A stretch of DNA of 64,000 nt from a bacterium. GTDB taxonomy: Bacteria > Bacillota > Clostridia > Christensenellales > Aristaeellaceae. This document shows, piece after piece, positions 25,436 through 34,755 of this stretch. The stretch's first letter is position 1. The number at the start of each line of letters is the position of its first letter. The stretch spans positions 21,655 to 85,654 of the forward strand of contig SFTH01000011.1 of the NCBI GenBank assembly GCA_004563405.1, read 5' to 3'. Made by a program: the position numbers and the translations under genes. Under the pieces are notes generated by a model that saw only the letters and a program-made list of their open reading frames with translations, made no database searches and was not told the origin of the DNA.

Positions 25436-25501
25436 TGGTATTTCCCCTTCCTTATAAACTCCCTTTTTCAAACCTTGGGCTTCCTTATTTTGTCCTTCGA
25501 C

Positions 25502-25530
25502 ATTATAGAAAGTTCCATTTCCACTGTCAA
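25502..25530 (-). promoter_or_regulatory. Perfect-consensus promoter for the purine permease-adeC operon
   Basis: Minus strand TTGACA (25530-25525), 17-bp spacer, TATAAT (25507-25502). Confidence 0.88.
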
Positions 25531-25618
25531 GCGGGTTGATCTTAATAATTGTGGGGGGATTCCGTTATAAATTGAAGAAATTGTTCCGCCAACGCCCGAC
25601 GCCGCTGCGGGGCGGGAC

Positions 25619-25650
25619 AAAAAAACGCCAATCGCACACTTTCGATTGGC
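25619..25650 (-). terminator. Intrinsic terminator after the TPR gene
   Basis: 8-bp stem (25627-25634 with 25643-25650) and a run of seven T on the minus strand (25625-25619). Confidence 0.88.
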
Positions 25651-25677
25651 ATTTGTTTCTGCAAACGCAGCGCGGGC

Positions 25678-26472
25678 TCAATCGAGCTGCGCGCGCAGCG
25701 CCTGAAGCTCCTCCAGGGAGACGGGGCACACCTTCGATCCGCTGTGCAGAATCGCCCTGTCCACCAGCTCCCGGGCGCGCTCCAGGTCGCCGTCCTCCCG
25801 GGCGAAGCGGGCCAGCGCATAGAGGGTCGTGATCTGTCCGGGCTTGGCCTTGCGTGCGCGCTCGTAGTAGTCCACGGACTGCGCGCGCAGCGCCTTTGCC
25901 GCCTCCGCGTCGCCCTGCTCCGCCGCGCGCAGGCTCCTGAGCCGCATCAGTTCGCCGTAGTTGTCCAGGGTCGCCGCGTCCTCGTCGTCGTAATCCATGG
26001 CCTCGTCCAGCAGCGCCTGGGCCGCTTCGAACTCGCCGGTCTGTCCCGCCTGCTCCACCAGATAGGTGCCCAGGGAGGAATAGTAGGAACTGTTCTTCGC
26101 ATGCCGGCCCGCGTACTCGATGGTCTCGATGGCCTTGTCCAGAATGCCCAGCCGCCACAGGCAGATGGAATAGTTGACCCGAAGTTCAAAGTGGGTGTCC
26201 TCGCTCATGGTGCGATCCTTGCTGATCTCCTTCATCAGCTCCCGGGCGCGCTCGAACTCGCCCGTGCGCATCAAAAGCACCGAATAGGACATCATTACGC
26301 CGGTCTTGCGACAGCCCGCCGCGTAGGCCTCGCCATAGAGCCGCAGCGCCTCGTCGTACTTCTCCCGGGCCTCGGCGGGACGGCCGCGGCGGTTCAGATC
26401 GTTTGCCTGCACATGCGCGTTGTAGGCCTTCTGGCCGAGTTTGTTGACCTTGATATCGTCAAAAAAGCCCAT
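25678..26472 (-). CDS. TPR-repeat protein
   Basis: 264 residues of helix-turn-helix repeats with TPR spacing: 'NRRGRPAEAREKYDEALRLY', 'GEFERARELMKEISKD', 'GILDKAIETIEYAGRHAKNS', 'GEFEAAQALLDEAMDY', 'DGDLERARELVDRAILHS'. No signal peptide or membrane segment, so it is cytoplasmic and probably a protein-protein scaffold. The ATG at 26472 overlaps the end of the exonuclease gene by 14 nt, pointing to translational coupling and perhaps a joint function. Exact partner unknown. Confidence 0.82.
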   Translation of the reverse strand: MGFFDDIKVNKLGQKAYNAHVQANDLNRRGRPAEAREKYDEALRLYGEAYAAGCRKTGVMMSYSVLLMRTGEFERARELMKEISKDRTMSEDTHFELRVNYSICLWRLGILDKAIETIEYAGRHAKNSSYYSSLGTYLVEQAGQTGEFEAAQALLDEAMDYDDEDAATLDNYGELMRLRSLRAAEQGDAEAAKALRAQSVDYYERARKAKPGQITTLYALARFAREDGDLERARELVDRAILHSGSKVCPVSLEELQALRAQLD

Positions 26473-27631
26473 GGTTTTCCTTCCTTTCCGCTTCTCTTTC
26501 GATCTTCTTGCGCAGTCGCTCCCGGCGGCGCTCCAGCGCCTCCGCCTCCGAAGCGAACGCATAGCGCGCCGCCAGCTCCGCATAGCGCAGGGCGCGCCGG
26601 GGGTTTTTGTAGTGATGCTCGTAGAGCTTGGAGAGCTCCACATAAATCCGCTCCCGGAGCTGCCGCCGGCAGGCCATCTGCTCCAGGATCTCCCGCATGG
26701 CCTCCGCATCCCGGTTCTTCCGGGCCAGAAGGTACATGCGCCAGGCTGCCTCCGCGGCCACGCGGTTTCCCGCCAGTGCGGACACGCTGCCTGCGGGGGC
26801 GGGAATGGCAGCGATGCGGTAGAGCTCCCGCGCCGGGCGCAGCTCGCCCTGGTTCTCCAGCGCGCGGCCCATGCTGAGCAGATCGGCGCTGCGGGTCTCC
26901 CGCTCGGGATGGGCGTAGAGCGCGCACAGGTGCGCAAGGAGCGTTCCGAGGGTAAAAATGTCCTGCCGGTTGTGGCGCACCACATCGTCCAGCAGAGAAA
27001 AATCCCCGGTTTTGAGATAGTCGAAGAACCGGCGGGGCGCCTCGCTGCCGGGAAGGTCGTCCTCCCGGGGCTGGCCGAGGATCTGCTCCTCCAGGTTGGC
27101 CAGCCGGCAACTGCCGATGCGCCGCTTCCAGGTGCGCCGGGCGGGATAGAGCAGATCCAGCTGCTCCAGTTCCCGCCAGCCGTCCCGCATGCGGCACATG
27201 GTGTAGCGCGCCTGCAGGAGGGGCAAATCGAAGTTTTTGCCGTTGAAGGTGCACACCACGTCAAAGCCCTGCATGCGCCGCGCGAGGCGTTCCAGCAGTT
27301 CCGGCTCGTCGCCGTAATCCCGCATCAGGTACTGCTCCACGACGAAGCTCTCCCCCTCCACGAAGCCCACGCCCACCAGAAAGGCCACGGTGCCCGCGCC
27401 GCCGGAGAGGCCGGTGGTTTCCGTATCGAGAAAGAGGCAACGGCGAATGTCAAAGGCTCGGCCGCTCCAGCCGATGCGCCGCAGCCCGTCCGGGTCCAGG
27501 CAGAACAGCCGCGCGTCCGCAGCCTGCCGGTCGCTGAAGACCGCCACGCCGCCCGCGTGTGCGGGCCGCGCCTCCGCCCGGGGCGCAGACGCGCCGATCG
27601 CATTGAGTTTCGCCCGCAGTCCCGACGGCAT
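26459..27631 (-). CDS. Ribonuclease H-like 3'-5' exonuclease domain protein (YprB type)
   Basis: 390 residues. The DEDD exonuclease core lies at about residues 65-235: 'RRCLFLDTETTGLSGGAGT' (D-x-E), 'VCTFNGKNFDLPLLQAR' (second Asp), and 'VVRHNRQDIFTLGTLLAHL' (final Asp). The C-terminal third is helical and Arg/Glu-rich, as in Firmicutes YprB-like proteins, which often sit near helicases. A nuclease role on RNA or DNA is inferred. ATG 27631 gives a better spacing from GGAGGTG than ATG 27637. It is first in a two-gene operon with the TPR protein. Confidence 0.85.
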   Translation of the reverse strand: MPSGLRAKLNAIGASAPRAEARPAHAGGVAVFSDRQAADARLFCLDPDGLRRIGWSGRAFDIRRCLFLDTETTGLSGGAGTVAFLVGVGFVEGESFVVEQYLMRDYGDEPELLERLARRMQGFDVVCTFNGKNFDLPLLQARYTMCRMRDGWRELEQLDLLYPARRTWKRRIGSCRLANLEEQILGQPREDDLPGSEAPRRFFDYLKTGDFSLLDDVVRHNRQDIFTLGTLLAHLCALYAHPERETRSADLLSMGRALENQGELRPARELYRIAAIPAPAGSVSALAGNRVAAEAAWRMYLLARKNRDAEAMREILEQMACRRQLRERIYVELSKLYEHHYKNPRRALRYAELAARYAFASEAEALERRRERLRKKIEREAERKENHGLF

Positions 27632-27650
27632 ACACATTCACCTCCCGTCC

Positions 27651-27679
27651 ATTGTAGGCGTTCAGGCGGCGCTTGTCAA
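27651..27679 (-). promoter_or_regulatory. Promoter of the exonuclease-TPR operon
   Basis: Minus strand TTGACA (27679-27674), 17-bp spacer, TACAAT (27656-27651). Confidence 0.8.
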
Positions 27680-27868
27680 GCTGCCGGGAGAATGCCAGAG
27701 CGAACGGTATGGGATGTCGGTTCGCAGGCGCGCGCAGAGCTGCGAAAAAACAGGCGCAGAAGTCCGCTTTCCCTTCCGGCGGCCGGGCGACGGCCCCGGG
27801 CATTTCCATCTAATCCGCCCGCGCAGGCGCCGATGCGTTTTGCGGAGATGCGCGTACAGCCTGCCGCT

Positions 27869-29311
27869 TCAGTCCAGATCCGACTGCGCGGGGTTGTCGA
27901 TGCAGCGGCCGTCGCGGTCGAAGCGGGAACCGTGGCAGGGACAGTCCCAGCTCTGCTCGTCGGGGTTCCACTCCAGCTGGCAGCCCATGTGGGGACAGCG
28001 GGGGCGCACCGCGCAGCGGCTTCCGTCTGCGTCCCGACAGACGCCGCGCTTGCGCCCCTGCGCCTCCACGACGCCGCCGTGGCCGATGGGCAGGTCCTCT
28101 GCAGGCGCGCCGGGCGGAAGGAGCGCTCCCCGCGTCAGGCCCTTGACGGACTGCGCCGCCTCTGTCGCCAGGTTCCGGGCGGAGGCGGCGAGGTGGAAGC
28201 GCTCCGGAGAAAACACCTCCGCCCACTCCGGCGGCTCCCCTGCAATCAAACCGGCAATCACTTCGGCCGCGACCATGGCGCCGGTCATTCCCCACTTTCC
28301 AAAGCCCGTGGCCACATACCAGTCCGGCGTCGAGGCGCTGAAGCGCCCGATGTAGGGAACGCCGTCCAGCGTGACGCAATCCTGCGCTGACCAGCGGACC
28401 GCCTCCCGGAAGTCGTTCAACAGCTCCTTCGCCCGGGCGCACAGGCCATCGTACCACCCGCCCGCGGAATTCTCGCCCGTGCGGTGCGCGCCGCCGCCGA
28501 TCAGCAGCAGCCCCTCCGCCGTCCGAAAGGACAGTCCGTCCGCGTCCGTGCCGAGATACATGCCCTCCGGAAGCCATGCGCTCTCCAGCCCCAGCACATA
28601 GCCGCGCTCCTGATGCATGCGCATGAAGTACCAGCCGGGCACGTTGATGAAGGGAAAGTGCGTGGCGAACACGACCTTTCCTGCGCGAACCGTCCCCCGG
28701 TCCGTGCGCAGCGCGCCGCCCTCCACGGCCAGCACCCGGGTGGATTCATAGATCTCCAGCTCCCGGCTGACCGCCTCCAGAAACTTCAACGGGTGGAAGC
28801 AGGCCTGATGGGAGAGGCGCGCCGCGCCCGCCACGGGAAAGGGCAGCTCCGTGCCGACGACAAAGTCCGCGTCCAGCCCCAGCCGGCGCGCCGCCTCCGC
28901 CTCCCTGCGCAGGGGCGCGCCGTCCACCGTGCTGTACAGATAGGCGCTCGCCCCGCGAAAGCCGCAGTCAATGCCGCGCTCCCGGATCATCCGGGCGTAG
29001 GCCTGTACCGCCCATGCGTTGGCCCGCGCGTACTGCGCCGCCTTCGCTTCGCCGAAGTTCCGGATGAGCGCGTCGTAGATCATGCCGTGCTGGGCGGTGA
29101 TCTTCGCGGTGGTGCGGCCCGTCTGGCCGCTGCCAATGCGCGCGGCCTCCAGCACGACCGTGCACAGACCCATGCGTTTCAGGCGGTCCGCAATCAGCAC
29201 TCCCGCGAGTCCCGCCCCGATGACCGCGACCTCCGCCTCCAGATCTCCCGGCAGCGCCTCCCGCGCCGCAGGCTCCGCCGTCCTCTGCCAGATGGATGCA
29301 TGCTCCCGCAT
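27869..29311 (-). CDS. FAD-dependent oxidoreductase (DAO family) with C-terminal Rieske [2Fe-2S] domain
   Basis: 480 residues. Residues about 28-370 are a DAO-type flavoprotein with dinucleotide fold 'EVAVIGAGLAGVLIADRL' and a Glu at the end of the second strand ('VVLEAARIGSGQTGRTTAK'). The C-terminal 100 residues are a Rieske domain with 'CPHMGCQLEWN' and 'DCPCHGSRFD', the C-x-H and C-x-x-H cluster ligands. Such fusions are known in Bacillus and Clostridia as electron-transfer or amine/glycine-oxidase-like proteins; the substrate is unknown. It diverges from an XRE regulator and a dyad lies between them. Confidence 0.88.
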   Translation of the reverse strand: MREHASIWQRTAEPAAREALPGDLEAEVAVIGAGLAGVLIADRLKRMGLCTVVLEAARIGSGQTGRTTAKITAQHGMIYDALIRNFGEAKAAQYARANAWAVQAYARMIRERGIDCGFRGASAYLYSTVDGAPLRREAEAARRLGLDADFVVGTELPFPVAGAARLSHQACFHPLKFLEAVSRELEIYESTRVLAVEGGALRTDRGTVRAGKVVFATHFPFINVPGWYFMRMHQERGYVLGLESAWLPEGMYLGTDADGLSFRTAEGLLLIGGGAHRTGENSAGGWYDGLCARAKELLNDFREAVRWSAQDCVTLDGVPYIGRFSASTPDWYVATGFGKWGMTGAMVAAEVIAGLIAGEPPEWAEVFSPERFHLAASARNLATEAAQSVKGLTRGALLPPGAPAEDLPIGHGGVVEAQGRKRGVCRDADGSRCAVRPRCPHMGCQLEWNPDEQSWDCPCHGSRFDRDGRCIDNPAQSDLD

Positions 29312-29362
29312 ATTCCTCGCCTCCCTCCCTCATGTTTCCCCCGGGGCCGGTTTCCATGCGCA

Positions 29363-29390
29363 CTGGAATTAACCTGCGGTTACATTCCAG
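29363..29390. promoter_or_regulatory. Imperfect dyad, candidate operator
   Basis: CTGGAATTAACC, then TGC, then GGTTACATTCCAG: a 28-bp inverted repeat with one extra base, in the gap between the FAD/Rieske gene and the XRE gene, 25 bp upstream of the XRE -35. Confidence 0.5.
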
Positions 29391-29415
29391 CGCGCCGGAT
29401 TGAAGAACGCCTCAA

Positions 29416-29444
29416 TTGCGCGCAAAGGGAGAAGGCGCTATAAT
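29416..29444 (+). promoter_or_regulatory. Promoter of the XRE regulator
   Basis: TTGCGC (29416-29421), 17-bp spacer, TATAAT (29439-29444). Confidence 0.6.
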
Positions 29445-29494
29445 GGAAGCCAGCAGGGCGCTCTGCGATGATTTCCAGCAAGGAGGATACACAG

Positions 29495-30589
29495 ATGCCG
29501 ATGAACCAGATCATTCAGGCGCGCCGCCGGGCCCTGGGACTCACCCAGGAGCAGGTGGCGGAGCGGTTGGGCGTGACCGCTCCCGCCGTAAACAAGTGGG
29601 AGAAGGGCACGAACTTCCCGGATGTGACGCTTCTGCCCGCGCTGGCGCGACTGCTGGAGACCGATCTCAACGAGCTGTTCTGCTTTCGGGAGAACCCTGG
29701 CCCGGAGGAGATCGCGCGCTTTTCGCAGGAGCTCGCGGAGCTGACCCGGCGGGAGGGCGCAGAAGCCGGATTCGCGCGGGCACAGCGCGAGTTGCGTGTG
29801 TTTCCCAACTGTTCCGCGCTGCGCTGCCAGTGCGCCGTGCTGCTGGAGGGACTGCTGCTCCTCGAAGGGCGCAGCCCGGACGCGCCGCCCTTCGGCGACG
29901 CGCTGCGGGCGTGGTACGAAGCCTGCGCGGACTGCGCCGACGAGGAGGTGCGCAGCCGCGCGCAATACATGCTGGCCGGCCACCGCCCGCGCGCGGGCGA
30001 CGCCTCCGGCGCACAGGAGATGCTCGACCGTCTGCCGGAGCGGGTTCATGCGGACGGGCGGCTCATGCAGGCGGAGCTGTACATCCGGCGCGGCGAGACA
30101 GAGGCGGCGCGCGCGCTGCTGGAGCGGGCAGTGCTGGAGGGCGTCAACGAGGTGCAGGGCTTTCTGTGGAAGCTGGCCGACGCGGAGCTGGCCTGCGACG
30201 ATGCCGATGCCGCGGAGGAGATCGCCGGAATCTCCCGCGACGCGGCGGCCCTGTTCGGGCTGTGGGATTACAGCGCCCGGATCGGCCCGCTTCAGGTCGC
30301 GCTGGCCCGCCGGGACGCGCCGCAGTGCGTGCGCCTGCTGCGCCGCCTGCTTGAGACCTCGCAGGAGGGTTGGAATCCGGCGCAGTCCGTGCTCTACCGG
30401 CACATCGCGGGCAGCCGCAGCCGGCCCGCACTGGCGCGCATGCTCGAACCGCTGCTGAACGACATGGAGACCAACCCCGACTACGCCTTCCTGCGCGGCG
30501 AGGCGGCGTTTGTAGAATTGATCCGCGAATTCCGCGCGCGCCCGGCAGAGCAGGAGAGCGGCGCGCCGCCGGAGGATGCGCGACCCTGA
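29495..30589 (+). CDS. XRE-family transcriptional regulator with helical sensor domain
   Basis: 364 residues from ATG 29495 (AGGAGG 8 nt upstream). Residues 1-60 are a Cro/C1 helix-turn-helix: 'IIQARRRALGLTQEQVAERL' then 'VTAPAVNKWEKGTNFPDV'. The rest is Ala/Leu/Glu-rich helices with TPR-like spacing ('AEEIAGISRDAAALFGLWDY'), a layout seen in clostridial regulators that sense a peptide or stress. It diverges from the FAD/Rieske gene and may control it and itself through the dyad at 29363-29390. Confidence 0.82.
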   Translation: MPMNQIIQARRRALGLTQEQVAERLGVTAPAVNKWEKGTNFPDVTLLPALARLLETDLNELFCFRENPGPEEIARFSQELAELTRREGAEAGFARAQRELRVFPNCSALRCQCAVLLEGLLLLEGRSPDAPPFGDALRAWYEACADCADEEVRSRAQYMLAGHRPRAGDASGAQEMLDRLPERVHADGRLMQAELYIRRGETEAARALLERAVLEGVNEVQGFLWKLADAELACDDADAAEEIAGISRDAAALFGLWDYSARIGPLQVALARRDAPQCVRLLRRLLETSQEGWNPAQSVLYRHIAGSRSRPALARMLEPLLNDMETNPDYAFLRGEAAFVELIREFRARPAEQESGAPPEDARP

Positions 30590-30686
30590 GCGGCGAAGTT
30601 TTCCCTCTGTTCCCCGATTGCGTGCGCCCGGCTCCCCCTCACGCCCACGTCCGCGAAAAAAAGCGTCGGAATTCCAGAATTAAATA

Positions 30687-30715
30687 TTGAAATGTACGTT
30701 AAATCGGTATATTAT
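30687..30715 (+). promoter_or_regulatory. Promoter of the cyclic-di-GMP enzyme gene
   Basis: TTGAAA (30687-30692), 17-bp spacer, TATTAT (30710-30715) in an AT-rich gap. Confidence 0.7.
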
Positions 30716-30773
30716 AAAGATAGTTCGCCGCCTGCAGAATGGCGATACCATCGGGGAGAGGGGAATCACCGAT

Positions 30774-33764
30774 ATGAATGCGACATTTCTGGACAGCTAC
30801 ATTGCCATTTCCGTCTTTATCGCGCTGGTCGACGGAATTCTGGCGGTCAAATCCCTGAAGAAGAACAAAACCACGGGCCGCTACCTGGGCTTTGCCTGCG
30901 CCGGAGCGGCGGTTGTGGATCTGAGCTATCTGGTCAGCATTCTCAGCGACAATTACATGCACATGTCCATCATGTCCAGCGTGTACTTCGTCACCATCGA
31001 CGTGATGCTGCTCAACCTGCTCGCCTTCACCGTCTACTTCACGAAGGGGCGCTTCACGAAGATCGGAAAGCGCTTCCTCCGGTTTTTCATTCTCTACACT
31101 GCCTTTGAAGTCGTCGTATTCTTCCTCAATCCCTTCAACGAAATCGCGATCCACTACGTCCGCAGGGACACCTTCTTCGCCAAGTACAGCTATGAGATGC
31201 GGCCGCTCTACACGCTGCATCTGGTCTTTACCTACACGATGGTCGTCGCCGTCGTCGCCCTTCTGGTTCGGAAGATGCTGCGGATTCCCCGGGAATACCG
31301 GGCGCAGTACAGCTTTGCGATACTGGGAATCCTGACCATCGTGAGCGTAAACGCCGTGTTCCTGTTCTGGCCGGAGATGACGGTGTACAGCCTGCTGGAC
31401 TACTCCATCTGCGGCTACAGCCTGACGGCCTTCCTGCTGTACTGGAGCTGCTTTGACTACTCCACCCACGGCCTGTTGAACAACCTGAAGACCAGCATCT
31501 TCGACAGCATCGGGCAGGGCATCGTGCTGTTCGACTACGACGACCATCTCATCCTGAACAACCGGCGCGCCGACGTGCTCCTGGGGGGCATCCAGCCGGA
31601 GAAGTGCGCCGTGCTGGCGGATTTCCTGAGCTGCTACGACCTCTCCCTGAACACCCAGAGCGAAGACAACAGCTTTTCGCTGCAATGCTATGTGCGCCAG
31701 GAGAGCGGCGAGACGCGCCCGCTGAGATGCGACGTGCGCAGCCTGAAAAATGATAAGGGCAAGCGCCTGGGCAAGCTGTTCGTCTTTTCCGACGCGGCCC
31801 TGGAGACCGACCTGCTCACGGGCTTTCAGAACTGGAAGAGCTTCCAGCTGTTTGCGGACGGAAATGCCGGCGCGTTCCCCTGCCCCACGGCGGTGGCCGT
31901 CTGCGACATCAACAGCCTGTCGATTCTCAACAGCACCCGTGGAAACCAGGCGGGAGACCAGAACATCCGCCAGCTCGCGGACGCGATGCGCGCGTCCTTT
32001 CCCAAGCAGACCTACTATGTGCGCGGCACGGAGGCCAATCTGATCGCGCTGTGCGCCCACAGCGACGAGACGCAGATGCAGGCGCACATGGCGCGGGTGA
32101 AGGAGCACTTCCCCGGCAAGCTCCAGTACGCGGTCAGCGTCACCACCGAAGAGAGCCCCAACATTCTGCACGCCGTCTCCGCGGCGCTCAAGGCCATGCG
32201 CGCCAAGAAGCTGCTCGACCGGGAGTCGATCCACTCCGAAATGCTCACCTCGCTGATCCGGGCGCTTCAGGAGTGCGACAGCGACACGGAGCACCATGTG
32301 CGCCGAACCCAGCAGATGGGCGCGGCGCTGGGAAAGCGCATCGAGCTGACCGACCTTCAGCAGAGCAACCTGTCCCTGCTCTGCCTCCTGCACGACATCG
32401 GCAAGATCGGCATTCCGCTGGAGATCCTCAACAAGCCCGGCAAGCTCTCCGGGGAGGAGTGGGAAATCCTGAAGTCCCACACGGAAAAGGGCTACGAAAT
32501 CGCCAACAGCAACAACGAGCTGCGGGGAATCGCGGAGGAGATCCGCCATCACCACGAGCGCTGGGACGGCAAGGGCTATCCCGACGGTCTGAGCCGGGAG
32601 AGTATTCCCTTCCTTTCCAGAGTCATCGCCGTTGTGGACGCCTACGACGCCATGACCAACCGGCGCTCCTACCGCCACGCCATGTCTCCGGCCAACGCGA
32701 TGGAGGAGCTCAAGCGCTGCGCGGGCAGCCAGTTCGACCCCTTCATCGTCTCCGAATTCGTCCGGATGCTCCGGGAGAATCTGCCGGGCGAGCACATCAA
32801 CGAGGGCGCGGGCGCGCCGGGCGGAAACCGCCAGGAGGCCCATCCCTCCGGCGTGGACGGCGGCGTGGAGACCGGCAAGCACGTCCACCTGATTCCATAC
32901 AGCCGCTATGTGCTGGATGAAACCATGCACATCGTCAGCGCGGACGAAAACTTTGAGAGAATGACGGGCTACACCCAGGAGGACATCCGGGAGAGGCCCA
33001 TGCTCCAGGCGGATCTGATTCCCGAGGAGGAGCGCACGGAGTACCTCTGTCAGACCAACGCCTGCCTCGCCAAGAGCCCGCTGGTGTTCCAGGAGCACCG
33101 CATCCGCCGCAAGGACGGCGCAGACGTCTATGTGTTCTGCTTCGGCCGCATCTACTATGACTCCGCGGTGCGCGCCGAGCGCTCCGAGATCATCATCGCC
33201 GACATTACCAAGACCTATTCGATGAAGATGCTGGCGGACGCGGAGCAGAACAAGGCCCAGATCCGGCTCAAATACTGGGAAGACACCTACCGCAGGGACT
33301 CCCTGACCGGGCTTCTGAACCACGCCGCCTTCCGCAGCGACGTGGAGCTCAAGCTGCTGGAGGGCAAGTCCCGGGTCATGATGCTGATGATGGACGTGGA
33401 CAAATTCAAGCAGTACAACGACGCGTACGGCCATCACAACGGCGACAAGTATCTGATTCTCGTGGCGCAGACCCTGCAGGCCTCTCTGCGGAAGGAGGAC
33501 CGTGCCTGCCGGATGGGTGGCGACGAGTTCGCCGCAGCGGTCTACTTCGGCCCGGACACGACGGAGGCCGCCGTCCGGGAGCGGGCGCAGCAGATCTTCG
33601 ACAAGATGAGCATCACACTCAAGGGCGCGAGCGATGCGACGGGCATCTCCATGGGCGTGGCCATCGCCGCCCCGGACGCCACCTTCCTCCAACTCTACGA
33701 GGCCTCGGACAAGGCCCTCTACCAGGCCAAGGAGAACGGGCGCAACCGGCTGGTGATCTCCTGA
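30774..33764 (+). CDS. Membrane GGDEF / HD-GYP / PAS / GGDEF protein (cyclic-di-GMP turnover)
   Basis: 996 residues from ATG 30774 (GAGAGGGG upstream). About seven N-terminal membrane helices (to about 230), a PAS-like region, then a degenerate GGDEF domain (about 342-475) where the motif reads 'RGTEAN'. Next is a complete HD-GYP phosphodiesterase with 'LLHDIGKIGIP' (about 537) and 'HHERWDGKGYPDGL' (about 595), a PAS domain ('ADENFERMTGYTQEDI'), and an intact GGDEF cyclase with 'RMGGDEF' (about 913) and an inhibitory-site RKED exactly five residues before it. It could both make and break cyclic-di-GMP, sensing a ligand through its membrane part. Monocistronic. Confidence 0.9.
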   Translation: MNATFLDSYIAISVFIALVDGILAVKSLKKNKTTGRYLGFACAGAAVVDLSYLVSILSDNYMHMSIMSSVYFVTIDVMLLNLLAFTVYFTKGRFTKIGKRFLRFFILYTAFEVVVFFLNPFNEIAIHYVRRDTFFAKYSYEMRPLYTLHLVFTYTMVVAVVALLVRKMLRIPREYRAQYSFAILGILTIVSVNAVFLFWPEMTVYSLLDYSICGYSLTAFLLYWSCFDYSTHGLLNNLKTSIFDSIGQGIVLFDYDDHLILNNRRADVLLGGIQPEKCAVLADFLSCYDLSLNTQSEDNSFSLQCYVRQESGETRPLRCDVRSLKNDKGKRLGKLFVFSDAALETDLLTGFQNWKSFQLFADGNAGAFPCPTAVAVCDINSLSILNSTRGNQAGDQNIRQLADAMRASFPKQTYYVRGTEANLIALCAHSDETQMQAHMARVKEHFPGKLQYAVSVTTEESPNILHAVSAALKAMRAKKLLDRESIHSEMLTSLIRALQECDSDTEHHVRRTQQMGAALGKRIELTDLQQSNLSLLCLLHDIGKIGIPLEILNKPGKLSGEEWEILKSHTEKGYEIANSNNELRGIAEEIRHHHERWDGKGYPDGLSRESIPFLSRVIAVVDAYDAMTNRRSYRHAMSPANAMEELKRCAGSQFDPFIVSEFVRMLRENLPGEHINEGAGAPGGNRQEAHPSGVDGGVETGKHVHLIPYSRYVLDETMHIVSADENFERMTGYTQEDIRERPMLQADLIPEEERTEYLCQTNACLAKSPLVFQEHRIRRKDGADVYVFCFGRIYYDSAVRAERSEIIIADITKTYSMKMLADAEQNKAQIRLKYWEDTYRRDSLTGLLNHAAFRSDVELKLLEGKSRVMMLMMDVDKFKQYNDAYGHHNGDKYLILVAQTLQASLRKEDRACRMGGDEFAAAVYFGPDTTEAAVRERAQQIFDKMSITLKGASDATGISMGVAIAAPDATFLQLYEASDKALYQAKENGRNRLVIS

Positions 33765-33904
33765 CCACGACACAGGGCGCGCAGCGCAAAGGCGGCACGT
33801 AGCCGCAGGCGGAACGGGCAATCGCTCCCCCGCCGCGGCGCTTCGAGGAATACAGCCCCGCGAGTGGGAAACGGGCGCTTCGCCTGCCGGAAAACGGCAC
33901 AAAC

Positions 33905-33941
33905 GAGGCCCCTCCGGTCGTCCTTCGACCGGAGGGGCCTC
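33905..33941 (+). terminator. Strong hairpin, probable terminator
   Basis: 16-bp perfect stem (33905-33920 with 33926-33941), 5-nt loop; only a weak T-tract follows (CGCCTTGT). The rest of the 33765-33997 gap shows nothing else. Confidence 0.6.
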
Positions 33942-33997
33942 GCCTTGTCCGTCCGCGCTTCATCCCCATGAAGCCGTAAAATCCACAGCGGCGTTCG

Positions 33998-34480
33998 TCA
34001 GTTCGTCAGCGTGATTCCGGCGATCACCGCATCCACATCCGCCCACAGCGCATCGTACTCCGCCTTCGTGGCCGCGTCCGCAGCGTAGGCCGGATAATCG
34101 GTCGGCTTCACGGCGTAGTAATTCAGCATCTCCTTCTCGTCAAAGCCGATGTAGGTCATCTCTTCGAGATCCTCGAACGAGGTGTTCACCGAGCAAGCGA
34201 CGGTGAACAGCGCCCCGCCGTCCTCCATGCCCTCCGCCGCATAGCGGTCATAGCTGGCCCTGTGGTAGAACGTGACGGAGGCAGTGTCCGCCTTCACGAA
34301 GGTATTCTGATACCACTCCTCGGACAGGGTCACCTTCATGCCCTGCATGAAGTAGTAACTGTAGCTGCCGTCCTCATTCATGTAGTCGTTGAAGTCCTCC
34401 AGTCCGGCCGCGCTCGCGCCCGTCGCAAACACGGCGACCCACAGCGCGAGCATGGCCAGCACCATTGCCACTCTCTTCAT
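33998..34480 (-). CDS. Small secreted protein of unknown function
   Basis: 160 residues from ATG 34480, chosen for GAGGAGGG 8 nt upstream. It has a clear signal peptide ('MKRVAMVLAMLALWVAVF', cleavage likely after ASA near residue 24). The mature part is acidic and aromatic: 'YYFMQGMKVTLSEEWYQNTF', 'VTFYHRASYDRYAAEG', 'YYAVKPTDYPAYAAD', ending in a helix. I recognise the overall style from clostridial secreted or lipoprotein families with a PsbP-like strand order but cannot assign a family. It has its own promoter. Confidence 0.7.
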   Translation of the reverse strand: MKRVAMVLAMLALWVAVFATGASAAGLEDFNDYMNEDGSYSYYFMQGMKVTLSEEWYQNTFVKADTASVTFYHRASYDRYAAEGMEDGGALFTVACSVNTSFEDLEEMTYIGFDEKEMLNYYAVKPTDYPAYAADAATKAEYDALWADVDAVIAGITLTN

Positions 34481-34564
34481 TCTGCCGTCCCTCCTCTTTT
34501 CATCCCTGCCACCCATCCGAATCCGTCCGGGCCGCGTTTCGCTTACACGAATAGTTACATCTCG

Positions 34565-34593
34565 ATTATACTCTGTCGCAGTTCGAATGTAAA
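34565..34593 (-). promoter_or_regulatory. Promoter of the small secreted protein
   Basis: Minus strand TTTACA (34593-34588), 17-bp spacer, TATAAT (34570-34565). Confidence 0.75.
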
Positions 34594-34755
34594 GGGGCTG
34601 CGCGAAAAAACGCGTCGATTGCGGAAACGCAGGCGCACGCGGGCGCGGGGCGAAGCTCCCCGGGACCGGGCGGGACGGCAGAGCGCAGCGCGGGCGCTTC
34701 TCCGCTCCGCCGGGGCCGCCCCGCAACGCCGGTCAGGCGGACTTCGCCGCCTGCT

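Noticed and set aside
25436..25501. Purine riboswitch before the purine permease
   Set aside because: The consensus promoter leaves a leader of only about 60 nt, too short, and no riboswitch core is seen.
30699..33902. 1067-codon minus-strand open frame
   Set aside because: Antisense to the cyclic-di-GMP gene, whose catalytic motifs are intact.
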